Assembly: GCA_029964075.1 (NCBI GenBank)
Contig: CM057140.1
Coordinates: 13,906,643-13,970,642 of the forward strand
Direction of reading: 5' to 3'
Source of the DNA: Patiria pectinifera
Taxonomy: Eukaryota > Echinodermata > Asteroidea > Valvatida > Asterinidae
DNA: 64,000 nucleotides
A model generated the notes under the pieces. The model saw nothing but the letters and a program-made list of their open reading frames with translations, was not told the origin of the DNA and searched no databases. This document shows, in pieces, positions 26,625 through 40,479 of this stretch (its first letter is position 1; every line of letters begins with the position of its first letter). The translations under genes and the position numbers were made by a program.

Positions 26625-29200
26625 TAATGGACCACAGCAGACACGGTGGTAAATGGTGTGAGACACAGATGAGATTTTATTCTTCACAGTAACCGAACAC
26701 CGCGTGGTCTTATTGCAAACACACTGTTCCAACTGGGTAAACCCTTCAAATAGTTGTTCCCATAGAGGAACAACGACTGATGCTTGTTAAATCGAGAACC
26801 ACCCATTTTAATCTGAAATGCGATTTCCAACAGAAAGTCCCCTTTGCATTCCAAGAAGAATAGAAATTTTCCTCATTTTTGAAACACTCTCACTGCTAAA
26901 AAAGGGACCACAACCGTAACATCAGGACTCAAATGCAAGACTTTGTCAATATTTAAAAAAAAATTATGTACAAAGTTTTTTTATCATGGTTTAAATCTTT
27001 ATGTAGGTCCAAAAACACCAGTTTTCAATGATTCATTAAAAAAATTATTTAAGAAATTGAAACTTGTTTCCTGGCAAGGGTGGGGGGGGGGCACTACAAA
27101 CAGGTTACAGTTATTCGGAAATATGTTTACTTGTTTGGTAAAATATTTTTCATAATGTACACAGCAAATTTAGAGTTTTTGTGAAGTTCCCCAATTTTCC
27201 CCTCGATATATACATATTTTGTTTCATTGTTGCACTGCTCTCATGCATATTTTGTGATTAATATATGCACAAAAAGTTGCATTTATATTTACCATACACT
27301 CTAGCCTTCGTTACTGTTAAGCTAATGCAACACAGTCGTGTGTGAACAAAATAAAAAAAATATTACTGTTATTAAAAAAAGAAAAATTGTATTAATATTT
27401 CACCAAGTGCCACATTGTATATTTGTACCATTTCTGTATGGCAGCACAAACGAGATTTGTAGAAAAGCGGCAAAAGCATAGAGTTTAGTTTTGTGAATCT
27501 TGTGGGGGAAAAAAACACTTTAATTTACATCTTTAGAAATATATTTCCTTGCAAGAAATGGTTTATTTGCTTCAATTGAATAACCAAAAGTTTGGGGGTG
27601 AAATTTTTTTGGGACCATTATAGATATGGCAGAAAAAAATCAGCATTGTATTTTAACTAGCATTGAAATAATTTTGACCAAAAAATTAATTTTGTAAAGC
27701 ATTTTAAAAGGATTTATTTCAAGTTCTTTCATTAGATAAGCATTGTGTACTTACTGTTTAGTTTCTCTACTGCTTTTACATGTGTAAGTGATCTCTCACA
27801 AAAAGGAGCAAGTTGGGAATTAAAATCCTTTCTTGTGGTTTTTTTCTTTTGAAATTAATTTAGTAATATATTGTGCAAATTTCCTGAAAAGATTTTCTTA
27901 TCCCTTTCTTTGAAGACTTTTTGAACAACTATGCTGGAATATTTAAACAAGTTTTATCACAGTAGATCAGTAGGCCAACTTGTAAAATGAGTGTAAATAG
28001 ATTGATTGTGAAAGTGATTAAAAAGTTTAACGTTTTCCCCTAAAATTGCATTCACTTTGTCTTTACAGTGATGTTTCTTCGTATCTTGTGAAATTGTTTT
28101 TAGTTTGAAATAATTCCCCCCCCCAAAAAAAAACTCTGGATGCGACTTGAATAACCAAATTACTGGGGAAAAACACAATCACACCTACTGCAATTTTGTG
28201 TGTGACAATTTCAAAACAAACAAAAGTTTGAGGTTAAAGTTTTTTAGGTTGTTTTCTCTGGCCTATTTTTTCCTAAACTCGCGGAGAAAAGGCATGCTAA
28301 TTTATTATTTAGCAACCTGAACGAAAGGATAAAAAAATTGCATTTTTTCACGTGCACCAACTTTCCCATTGTGTACATAACACCGTTAAACATGCACAGC
28401 GCCCTCTCAAGTCGACTGCACATTATGTTTAACTTTTACCATCTTCTTACTCCTCGTGCTCACCCGTGTGTGAAATGTTTATTAACTCGTATCTAAGAAA
28501 ATCATTCAAATAGTAGTCGGATAAATAAATATGAATAGACAAATAAAACTATATATATATGTCAAATGAAAATGATCCAGTTTTGTTGACTACAAATGTG
28601 AACTGAATTAAATGCATTTGTCTAAATAATAAAGGGGATTTTATTTTTCTCAAATTTTATGCTATGAAAATTCATTCGTCATATGCTTCACTTTTCTTTT
28701 TAATTGATCAAGCAATCCATCATTTGATTTTCAAATTAAATTACATTGTGTATCACTTTTCATGCCGCCCTATCGGATCTGTAGCTTGCACACGTTAATT
28801 ATTTCTAACGAGAAAATATAACAATGGGATTATCCATTGGCTTATTCGGTGTTGTGTATGAGTCATTTATGATGTTGCTCTATGGTTAAATTACCAGCAA
28901 TTGTTGTAACAATGGTCTTCTTAAATTCATCTGACGAGGTTGGGCGTGGCACGCACATCTCAGATTTCCACAATAATTAATCAATCGAGATCAAGGCACC
29001 GGCGTAATAAATAACAACAAACAAAAGAATCGATCATCTGTTGGGCTATTGTTTTCATTTGAGAATTAACAGGTGTTTTCAGAAAGAAATCAATTATTTA
29101 TGCAAATTCTTTGGTGCGGAAAGTATTTTACACACCAATCGAGAATTTGCTCTCAAAGAGACCGACCTACCACAGAGCTCCTTTTATTGTGTGAGGTTGT
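26625..29200. other. ARL6 3' region and intergenic stretch
   Basis: AT-rich sequence with several possible polyadenylation signals (27350, near 28540, near 28628). No open frame above 87 codons and no recognisable repeat family. The ARL6 3' untranslated region probably covers part of it. Confidence 0.5.
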
Positions 29201-29250
29201 AAACGACCAACCACAGAGCCCGTTTCATTGTGTGGGATTGTGTACATTGA
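29168..29250 (+). repeat. Short tandem duplication, unit about 46 bp
   Basis: ACCACAGAGCTCCTTTTATTG and ACCACAGAGCCCGTTTCATTG start about 46 bases apart and continue similarly (TGTGAGGTTGT, TGTGGGATTGT). It lies directly upstream of the candidate first exon, so it may be promoter sequence. Confidence 0.6.
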
Positions 29251-29338
29251 CTGCAGTTGGGAACCAAGATGGCGGCCGGGATTTGCCGAAAGTACGAGAA
29301 TCTGTGGACAAAAACGTAGGATTTATCGAGTTATAAAG
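29230..29338 (+). other. Candidate untranslated first exon
   Basis: GAACCAAGATGGCGGCCGGG matches the YY1-type AAGATGGCGGC initiator element found at many metazoan transcription starts. The ATG opens only a 16-codon frame (stop at 29316-29318), and 20 bases later there is a GTGAGT donor (GT at 29339). This fits a non-coding first exon with a small upstream frame, possibly of the RhoGEF gene starting at 43670 or of an unseen transcript. The acceptor partner is not identified. Confidence 0.4.
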
Positions 29339-30739
29339 GTGAGTTTTTGTAATAGTAATGAATACTGAAAAACACTACTTCTGGAGTTTAAGTTGTGTAT
29401 GGTTTTGTTCGTGTTCATTTTCAGCAAAGTAGAGAAAATCAAAGGTTTGTCCGACTTTGTCGTTGTGTTCGAAGACTTTGCTAGTCGGTCCTCACACGTT
29501 CTCGAACTCGAGCAAGGCAGTGAACATGCATGATGATCGTTGATCGTGAAGTTGAAATGAAATTGAAATGCAAAGAAACGAATGTGAATTTATACTTTTG
29601 AACTTATACGTTTCAATGTGAATTTATACGTTTCAATGTGATTCGCAAGCAGGTTGCCAAACAAATATTCATTTGGCCATTTATAATATTGATTTATGAA
29701 AAACCTCACAAAATAAATATATTCCTGCTGACTGACTGACTCAGTGACTGGAAAAAGGAAAATGAATAAACTTGCATTCAGTAATACAATCAAATCAGCC
29801 AGTTTTGGACAACAATAAAGTATCCTGGTGGCACTCGTACTCATTCGCAATAACCTTCATCGGTGGTCATATGAAAATAGGTAGCAAAAGTATTAAAAAA
29901 ACCAACCTTTTTTTTTTATGTTAGGGCCTACTTAATGTTACAGAAAAGACAAATAAAGTTGGAAAGAATGTTGCAACCTGACGCCACTTTTTTCTTCATA
30001 GGCCTATCATCTCAATGAAAGTCATTGCAAAAATGTTAAAAAGACATGAATCTGGGACAGAGAAACATTTCCAATTTTGTTAGGAAATACTTAAATGTTC
30101 TTGACTGTCCATAGACTTTGTACACTACTGCTGAAGTGGCATCTGGATGTAATACATTCCTTTCATAAAATTTTCAAAACTCCCCATTAATTTACTACAT
30201 ATTTTCTTAATCAGTGCTGTCTCATATTTTGATAATATTTTAGTTCAAATTTTATTTGTAATTCTGTAACATCCTCAGGTTTGGTTGGTTACTTTATAGG
30301 AACTTGGCAGAAAAAAAGTAAAAACAATTAAAAGTCAAGTAAATGGGTCAGGCAACAGCTCTGTCGTGTAAATTGAAAAGAAAAAGAACTCTGGAATAGT
30401 GTTAATACAGTGTATCACTTTTGGCTAACAATGTGTTACAAACTAATATTTTGTTTGTGATATTTTGTTTATTGATCAAACAATAACTTAAACTACACTC
30501 AAGAATAACTGTTGACCTAGCGTGTCTCGTTCACAGCGTAGCTGCCAGCAGGACAAGTCTTGAACACGCTAAACTAGCCCGTTAACAAAACTTTGCGCAT
30601 CGCAGAAGAGGTTGTGCAAATTGATCTAGGGACACGATCCTTTGCAGACATCCATTGATACTGATAAGATTATTTGCACAGATTTCCCTTATCAGTTTGG
30701 TGGAGATTTTGCTGAGTCTCTGAATTTCACCATTAGTGG

Positions 30740-31145
30740 TGGTGTGCGTTTATGGGAAGTACGGCAACCCGTTACCTATTGAAGTAAAAAAACAGGTACC
30801 CAGGTAAATATAAAAGAAACCCAACCCCCAAATTCAAATCGCGAAAGTTGTCTGAAGGGCTTAATAGCTTTACAGTGTAAACTACAACCTTTGTGAATGT
30901 TGTCCGTCGCGCTTTAAAATAAGTTTGAAATCTGTTTTTGTTTTCCATACTGCCTGGTTTTCAATTTGGAAATTCCCCACAAATGGCATTCAAAATGTTC
31001 TGTTTCATTGTCTTAGAAGTTACTAAGCATTTGTAAAGTTGGTTACAGATACCTGATCCCATGATCTGGAACCAGTTCCTGACATCAGCATTTGGGTACT
31101 CGAATACCTTCCATTTAAAATGAGGATATAAAGAAACATTTTGCA
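30740..31145 (-). mobile_element. Interspersed repeat, copy A
   Basis: In reverse complement it aligns by eye with 40480-40900 plus 41151-41185. Shared strings include GATGTCAGGAACTGGTTCCAG, AACCAACTTTACAAAT, GAATGCCATTTGTGGG and GGGTTGGGTTTCTTTTA. The shared phrase in chance translations (DVRNWFQI) comes from this DNA similarity. Termini are not defined and no coding capacity is seen. Confidence 0.7.
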
Positions 31146-33939
31146 CATGTTTCTTTTTTTCACATTTTCCCTATTGACCTATTAATAGGGGCCATTAAAT
31201 TCGTAGATTTCACTGTTAAACACATTTTGTGTAAATATGCGTGCCTCTATAAAAGGAAACACAGTTTTTCACCCCACCATTTACAATGCCCATATGCTTA
31301 TCCTTGAGAGTGTTGCCGTGACGATAGCATGATTAAATGGATGAGGCCCATATTGGATCACTTGACTTGTAGAGTACACCATTTGTACCATCTACTGGGT
31401 TTTGAAATGTCAACTTTTTGTCAACACTTCACGTTGACATTGAGTGCCATTGTTCCCAGAGTAGGTTTTAAAACGTGTAAGAAATTCTTCCGATCAAATA
31501 ATATATCCGAACCTGGTGTAGGTTTCATCCATAACTTTTGGTGGGAATTGCGGGGGAATATTGTGTTGCCAAGTTTCACTTGGAATGGCTTTTGGTTTCA
31601 TAATTGTCAGTTTCGTTTTGAGTAAATTCTGCTTGAGCTTGAATACTGAAGAGTTGGAGGATACACATGCATGTATTACAGTTTTATAAAAAGTTCAATT
31701 GTCATGTTGAATTGAATGTATTTTATTTTCACTCAATATTTCATTAATTAAAAAAAAGAAGCTATTTTATCTATTTGTGGGATTAAAATCTGGATTTTTA
31801 GAAATTCTGTTTGAATTCCACTATTTGATTTTGATTTTGGAACCAGATATTGGAAACCAACCTCAAAAAAATTGGGTTTTCCTTTTTTTGTGTGACACAT
31901 GGTAATTAAAACAACTGTAACATCCCCTAATTTGCTCCACGGTCTCTGATAACCTGCCAATTCGACTGATTAGCGAGTTCCCACCCATTTTTTTTTTTAA
32001 CATTACAGCTCTAGAGTGTTTTTGTAAAGGCCAAGTGGTCATTGAATCCCACTAACTACATATCCAATAATTGCATGCGGCACCTCACTCGTAAATTTTT
32101 GTTGGCATGACTTTGAGTTGAACGGGACCCTCCAGTGAAATCGGATAACCATTAGTCGGTTTGAACAAATATTAGGATAACCAGATTTTGAGATCACCGA
32201 TATCTCCCACTGCTGATTTTATCGGATGTGTACTTCTAATTCTATGTGACAAATTGTAGAATTTGGCTTGTGGAAATTATGTAAATGTTTGTATAAATAA
32301 AGCAACAATGAAATAAATGCAACAGCTGGGCAGGACAGACTAAATCAATAATTGCAAATCGTTGCAGCGGCTGCACAATCAGTGTAAAGTATTTCACTTA
32401 TTGGTTAGAACATGAGTGTACAGTATACCCGTGTACACATGTAGTTTGATTTTGATTTATGGTTCTAAATTGATACAACGGAAGAAGGAAAAATAGCATT
32501 TTAAAAAATTATTTGCAGGTTGACATAATTTGAGTGTAATCTTATTTTCATATTATTATTTATTTATGTTGTCAAAAAATGACACTCTGTGCATCATTAA
32601 AAAAAAATTTATTACAGATTTTTTTTTGGGTATTAATTAGATTCAAAAGATGTGGAGTCCAAATTCTCTCTTTTGTTTTAGTTTCAGTTAGAAAATGTTA
32701 TGAGGCAAAGTTATTTTCCAAATACGGTGCGTGATTGCATGCACACAGATCAAGGGCATTTCTAGAAGTTGAGACAAACAAAAAAACCTTAAGTGCTCAA
32801 AGGAAGGAACAAACAAGACTTTAAATAGTTCAAAAGCCCTGTTTCTGACATTGACCCATGCTTTGTGTCATTGTTCTTGACACCACATATTAATTACGAA
32901 ACCAGGCACGCGATCCTGTCAATTAATTTTTCCATTAGGAATTTGTCCAAGCGTGCATAGTAGAAAGTGCATACATGCCCTATTCTGCCGTTGATTGTAG
33001 AGTACGCCAGTATGTACGGTAGATTAGACCATGATTAAACGAACTGGAAATTTTTGGCCAATTTACTGAACTCAAAGGCTATAGATGTATTTCCTTTGGC
33101 CAACAACAGTGGTCAAATTTAAAGGGATACAATATTTGCTTGAGCTGTAATTTTCAGAAATGGATGGATTTGGGGGGTTAGTACTTAAAATATTGTTACA
33201 CTGAACTGTTTAAAGTTTTGAGTTTGTACCGGTAGTGTGCTGGAAAAGCCAAGAAAAACAATTATTCTGGTTCCTTGTGAAGCAAAATAAACATGATACC
33301 AAGGAACGTTATAATTCACAGTCCACAGCTAGACGACCTTGCAGTAGACCTTTTTGACTTCAAATTACAAATAACGGTTCAAACGATCCTAGTCAACTTT
33401 CATCTAGAAACTTCAAGCACCTCTTCAAAACTTTATGCGGAGGATATGTTTTCGAGACCGAAATTCAAGTGTCAGTAAGGCTTTCCAGGGCCCAGTAAAT
33501 CATCTCCTAATTGCACCAAAATGTATTATTCTCGGAGCCTAAATGTAACGTGAGCTGTTGTCAACTTTGCAGTTACTACAAGCTGAACTAAGTTTATTCT
33601 AAATTTGTTTTTACTGCTGGACAGATGATGGCCTGGTCCTTATGTTTGAACAATTCCCTTTATTAAAAGGCGACACATACACAAAGCCAGTTAGATAAAT
33701 CCAATTCCACCGGCCTTGCCCAAAGGACAGAAACTTTTATCTATCTGGACATCAGCTATGGACAGTGAATTTTGGACAATAGTCCGGTCAGGAAAGTGCC
33801 AGGGAATGGTTATGTAAACAACACCCTTAAGGTGTCCATCCTGTTGACTTTTCATGCCTGAAATGTTTGTGTGAGTCCCCACGGACCATTTAGGTGTAAC
33901 TGCTAGCTATTTTTAAAAGTCCATTGTGTGGTTTCGCAG

Positions 33940-34102
33940 TATCTAAAACACTGCTTAGAAAATTCATGTGTTAAACATAAATCGGCTGGTGATAAGCAGT
34001 ATACATTATATGAGATTTTGCACGGTAACCGGTTTTTGCTAAGCGAATAATTTTCATGCTTAGCACTTTTTTGTGTGGATACTTTCATGAAATTGGACCC
34101 AG
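33940..34102. mobile_element. TGCTAAGCA-family repeat, copy 3
   Basis: Contains CTGCTTAGAA, GATAAGCAGTATACATTATATGAGATTTTG, CGGTAACCGGTTTTTGCTAAGCGAATAA, CATGCTTAGCA and the end ATGAAATTGGACCCAG, in the same order as copy 4. Confidence 0.75.
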
Positions 34103-37100
34103 ATTGGTTACAGGAAGTAAAATTAATGCCTGTTTCGATTTTGTTTCTTGTGTGAAGCCAAAGAAAACATAAAAGTTGAACCGTGTTAAAACATTTCATA
34201 TTTATTTAAAATAACTTGCTTTAGGGTATAGATAACTGTCGTAAAGGCAAACAAACTGAAATAAAATGTCATGCAATAATGACAAATTACATTGCATGTC
34301 CAGGAAATTAAAAAAACCAAATCTTCAACAAGTTTATTGTCTTTCATTATGCTATATTATAAAAAAAATGAAACGAAACAAAGCCATTGAAGTACAGACT
34401 TTTGTCACATTCACTTTCACCGAGTTGGTTTTTCCTGCCTTCGAATCTTTATGAAAGTGATGGCTTCAGCGAAACATATTTTAAGCAGAAACAAGTTTGC
34501 TGGGGAACAAAAGGTGTGTGGTGACCTCAATGTGTAATTAACTGATCATTTGAATGTAATGAATATGCATGACTGTGCAGCAGTCATCATTGGTCATTTC
34601 CAGGAGACTGCAGTGATTGAAAACAGATTCAGGGCTTTATTTCGCTAGTCATCTCCCAAGTGAATAGACCTTCAATTGACCCCTCCTACTAATTAGCTCA
34701 TTTGCATATTTTATGAATATGGATGAATGGATCTTCGGTGTTTTTTTGTATCAGCCCCTTACTGCTCAGGTACTGATGTGAACCAAATAAAGACAAGCGT
34801 GGATGATTAATGTGCCCCTCTAACCTCTAATTTAAATACAATGAATATTCATGATGAGGTGTCACCGTTTGCTTTTTATCCATTCTCCAGTATGCAGTGA
34901 CTGTCAAGATGACCACATTATAAGCAGTCCGGGGCCCCGCAACATGGATACAAGTCAGCCACAGCCAGACTGCAATATGTAAATGCAATCAGGGGCATCA
35001 CTTTAAGGTAAGTTAGCAGACAGCACAGGTCTCATAGTTCACTGTGTGACTTTGGATAAGTTTCTCAAAAGACTATAAAAAAAACCAACGGAAATCCGCA
35101 GTTTGCTACACGTCTACCACTCATCTTCAGGGTCACAGCAGAAGTTGAGACCTTCACATTATTGGTGAACTTTCAATCGTCTGGTCCAAGATTTCTGGAA
35201 TTTATATTCTGAAGTTGCTGATCTAGTGACAAATTTTAAATCTTCTGTTTTGAAGCACACATCTGCAGTCCAAGGCAAGTAGCTTTGCAATCTTTTTTTT
35301 CAGTGAGAGGAATTTTGTTTGTTTTAGAAGTCAATATTTCACGGTCCGCTATCCCTGCTTGTCCTCTTTGCACGAAGCGTAAATAGACTGGGTGCTGATA
35401 TCAAAATATTTAGTATCATCACCTAAATATTTGACCTGTAGTATCCTTTTTGTGATTTAAGAGGTTTTTAACCCTTCATATTTTGCTGAAAAAAATTTTA
35501 GTTTTAGAATTTTTACTTTAAATGTGGATATATCAATTACAATTTCAGAAATTTATAATGTTTTAATGTTTAACTTCTTTGCATCAATTTTTTTTTAATA
35601 TTTTTTATTTTTTCCCTCCAACTTAGGTCTTCAAACTAATTGAAAAAAATTACTTTCTTGATTTTTAAACCTTGATAAAAATTAATCGAACTTTACAACA
35701 TTACAAAATCAACCTTTTTCATTGGTTACCCCTTAACCTTGTCTCAAACTGCTTCACGCCGGCTGTCCAGAATTTTTAAGCTGAACTAATTTATTCTGGA
35801 GATAAGAATTAATTAGAATGAATTCCAAAGATTAGAATCAATCAAACAATTGGGAGCAACCATGCGCAAAACAGATCGACAGCCACAGTTGTTCGAGTCT
35901 AGTGAGTGGAAATACTGTTGAAATTGCGAATGAGTTTCAACTCATCTGAAACACAGTGAGAAACTCACCACGATAGAGTTCAAGACCAATGTCAGAGGCC
36001 TCACTTTTCCAGCGATACGTGTTTACATGTAGTGTGTAAATAGCACTGGCCTCTCACGCCTCTAGTCAATGTCACGATCAGCGAGAGAAATGGAAAGGCT
36101 GGAATTGAATTCACACATTGCTAGGATTTCTGCTCCCATGGCATTTGCAGATAAGCCTGTATCAGGTGGATACTGTCGTATCAGGTAGAATTTGCTGTCA
36201 GCAGGGTGAAGTGGCTCAGCTGTTTCCCGCGATGATTGCCAAACTCTCAAAAAAGTCTCTTGTAAAAATTGATCTGTTGCTTTCAATGCTTTGTGTCTCC
36301 TCAGTGGGTGTCTTTTCTGTAATAACAGAGTGGCCTCGTCCTGAAGTAAATTGTGTACGCATACCAGTGGAAAGCAGTGTCTTAGTTCTGCCATAAGTTG
36401 ATCCTTGTATCAGAGGCCAAATTGTCGGTTGTGCACTGGCCATTTTCCGACTCTTTATCCAACAAAAAAAAACCTTGTTCGTTCTTGTAAACTCTCAGCT
36501 TTCTAGTCTCGGAGATGTCATCACATGATATGAAATAAGAGTTGGCTGAGATAGTGCAATACTTGTGCTAATTAATGTGAACATGTTGCCATGGTCACCT
36601 TGCATAGTCTGGAAAAATATTAATAAATGCTGTTAACTTTCTAGATTTCTTTAACCGCCAAAGTGCGATTCTAAGTGAGTCGCTGTAATTACGTAACCTC
36701 TTGATTATATCATGTTTTTCTCTGTGGGTGACTTCTTAAAAAGTACAATCGCCCGTTATCACTCTTGCGTTTACCTCCTTTCCTATCAATCAGCTTCCTG
36801 CCTCGATAACCCAATAACCCATTTGCTTTGTAATTACTTGAAAAATGAAAGCAGTGTCTGAACATAACTGTAATTTATGGCAGTGGTGCCCACAACTATT
36901 ACCTAACTCAAACCTAACTTTGCCCAATCTAACACGATCCAACAGCAAGAAAGTCTCTTGAAAATCGATGATCTAAGAAGTGTGAAGAAAAGACTACTGA
37001 ACAGTTGATTGTATCATTTAAGCTTTTTTTTTTTTAAACAAAAGTTTTTTAATCAAATTTTCTCTCCAAGTTTGTCGTAAACATAAATGGCAAGCAGTGT

Positions 37101-37498
37101 ATTTGATATTTTATGCTGAATGATATTTAATACAAAATGGAATTAAATTTCACTCATGTATATTTCCTCCTTGTGGCTTTGAACTTCAGAAAAATGTTTG
37201 GAAATATCCAGAAAATGACAATAATGATGCTAGCGACCCTCGACCGGTCAAAGAAGGTCACTTGACACGGCCCATTAAGTTTGTATAATTAAAGGTCATT
37301 CAGAGATCATTGGCTTTTATCACCAGTTTGCAAGACTCTTGTCAATCACATTTATTTTTCAAGTGTTCAGAATTCTAACAGATCGAAACAAAAAAAATTA
37401 TGAAATGTATTTCTTTTTTAACTGGGATAAAAACATGAAAATGAATAAGACTTCTACAAACTGCTATCTGACTGGATTGACCTGAAATATACAACTAT

Positions 37499-37616
37499 AA
37501 AAAAATGAAGGCGGCCTGACGTTCTGATTTTAACAAGATCTTCTTATGAGGCAAAAGAAATCTTGTTAAAGAAGATGTTGTTAAGATCGGAACGTCAGAC
37601 CGCCTTAATTTTTTCA
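37499..37616. mobile_element. Small palindromic MITE-like element
   Basis: AAGGCGGCCTGACGTTCTGA at 37508 onward is inverted as TCGGAACGTCAGACCGCCTT up to about 37606, flanked by A-run and T-run. A nested pair AACAAGATCTTCTT / AAATCTTGTTAAAG lies inside. A similar half-site (AAGGCGGTATATTGGAACGTCAG) occurs near 41367, suggesting a family. Confidence 0.7.
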
Positions 37617-40479
37617 GATTTGGATGAAAACAATGTGCCTACCAGTATATTGCATCACATTCGGTTTAAAGGGAACACAAGACAAATTACAAGCACATCA
37701 CTGGGAAGAAAAATCAAGCAAAATCAAGGAACATAAGTACAAATCTGGCTGAGCACAGTAAGTGAAATTCATTCCTTTAAAGGGGGGGGGGGGGACTGCC
37801 CATCCCCAGTTCCATCGCCATTGTGCCTGCTGGAGTTTAATTACTTGGGATTCCCCATTTTTTGTGGCTTAACAAGAAGTAAGACTAAGATCGATTCCTA
37901 GAAATCTATCAATCATTCCAATAGTCAGTGGAGAAATCCAATAAAAACATTTGACCTGGTACCAGCAAAACTAGACAAAGTGGCATTTGTCCAGGCATTG
38001 CTGGTATTTTAAGAAGCCACGACCATATCGTGCGCACCGTGACTGTGCCCTGCACATGACGGCAGGTGCGTAAAGGCGTACTGAGGCTGAGTCATGACCC
38101 TTCTACCCTGCCCGTCGTTTAATAATAGCATGAACTCCGTCTGAACGTCATGAGTAACACTTCGTAGCACCGTGGTTGGCTTTTTCTGTCTCGTCAGTCT
38201 GCGGTGGACATACATTTCCCCTTCCAAGATTTAAAATAAGAAATTAATCCAAACAACTTCCTTGTCGGAGGTTCTTAAACCAAACGAAATTTCAAGATAT
38301 TTGTGACACTGTCATATCTGTTTAAAAAAAGTTACGAGTGATCTACCAAATTCAACAATGTTTTTAAGCTCTGGCAGGAAGCTTCTATATCTCTAGGTGG
38401 TCGGTCGGTTGGAAGGTCTGTCTTTCTGTCCCCCCAAAATGACCAAAAGTATGGTGTTCCATATGTGCCATCGGCGTTGTATTTTTCGGCGTTGCATTTC
38501 TAAGCTCTGGCAGAGATAATTTTGATCGCTTTCATGCAAGACTTTCATGAAAGACTTTTTGCAACACAGCCAGATCTTATTGTGCACTCACACTTGTTCT
38601 TAGTTTGTTTAAAATTATTCTTTTTTGGTCAGTTTCAGATAATAGGCCTATACTAAAACTACAATGATGGAAAATGATCTAAAAATGAGGAAAAAAAATA
38701 GAAAGTCTAATTAAAACAATTTCACATAATTATAATACAATTTCCAATTTTTTTCATAACTTTTCCCCCTGTATTTTTTTGTTCTTGGATTTTGTCTTGA
38801 TCCTTTTACATTGTCTCAAATCACGACCTTTCCATCTTAACATCTTGTTTTTGTCAGCAGCTCGAGCAAAAACATCCTCACTCTGTCTGCGTGATCTTAC
38901 TCCAACAGGTTGATGACTGTCCCCTTCTCCCTCTTTCCCCCCCTCCCAACTTCCTCCTCAGGTTTTCCCCTCCCCTTGTCCCTACGGGTCAGTCCGCAGT
39001 AAATCACAGCGCAGTCATCAAACCACGCGAAGCCCAGCCACAAAACAGACGTATTATCAGCTAAAAATAGCCTTCCAAAAAGTGAAAAATAGTGCACTGA
39101 TTATTGCAGCGTCATTTTTTCAAAATTCTTACTTAGCCTAAAAGTTTGCCTTTGAAGCATGCGTGCTGTGAAAGAAATTTGAGAAATGGAAAGTTTTTTT
39201 AGTCGAAAAGCAAATTTTCTGACAGAAAAGTATACTCATAACTAAAACAATGTCAGTCATATATTTTGATTAAGGACCCAAAGTTTTGTTGTTGCATATA
39301 TACTGCAAGTTGAGAAAACACAGATAACTACTCTGATAGTTAGCACTCTGGTGACTCATTGAATAAATAAACAATATTACTGGTACTGGTACCTTGGAAA
39401 GCAAATAAAGTTGCTGGATTATACTTTCCTCAATCCAACAAATTCCTTCAAAACATTTTTGGTGGATTTTAAAGGAATGGGAAAGGTAGAATAGGCTTGG
39501 ACTATATTTCAATAATACCGTATAGGGGCAATATTTTTTGGGATACCAAACAATACCAAATGACGATGTCTAAATACCAATGACATCAGTGTGGAATTTC
39601 AATACTGTGATTAAATGTCAAAATTGTCAAAATTTATTACAGTTTTGCATTTTTGGGTCAGAATCGCGGTTGGTGTGCACGTCAAGTAACCACGGCAACA
39701 CCAAACTTCAGCCCATGCTCCCATTTGTGGTTTCGCCGACAAACAAGATATTTTTAGTGAGTTTATTTCCAGCTCCCCCGTTGAACCTGTCGCTTTAGTC
39801 ACTTTTGCCGAGATTCACTGGTTTCCTGCACACTTAGCAGTGATGCAGCGTCGTCGGCGCAGGAACAGAGACCCTCGCTAACAGATAATGCATCATCCAC
39901 CGGTCCTCTGTAACTACCTTTTCCTTCCTCCGGCTAGCAGTTGTTGCGCTGGTGTTGAAGGCAACATTGTCTGACCTTTGGCCCTTAAAGGGACACTCAC
40001 AAATTTGACTGGAGACTTTTCCCATTAGGAACTGTTACAGTCATTTTCTCTTACCGTTTGGTAAATGCATGATTTTTAACAAGATGAAATTACAAAGAGA
40101 ATCAGTAAGAATCTTCACTATCTGAGTTCCCGCCCCTCGTTTTCTCAGCGTAGAAACTAATGGAGGGACTGGAAACCAGTTTTGATTGCTCTCGTTGCAA
40201 GGAATAGCCCCTCATCCTGGTACCCAGTCTCAAATGTAGACAGATTGACAATGCATGGAAGAATGTACAGTGTTTGCTTAACGCTACCCCATTGCAAAGC
40301 TCCACTGTGCCGTCTTGAGATAATGCACAGAATTTGTTCCATCAGTTTATCCCATCAAGCATAGACTAAACTAGAACCATAGACCTTAATTTGTTTTTCA
40401 GTCTAAGTTGTAAGTGCACTGCCACTGTCTGCAAAAGTGGACCGGTTCATGGTCAGATATGTTCACTTGATGAACATAC

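Noticed and set aside
36062-36443. Overlapping 75- to 110-codon frames on both strands
   Set aside because: No family resemblance and no consistent strand signal; taken as chance.
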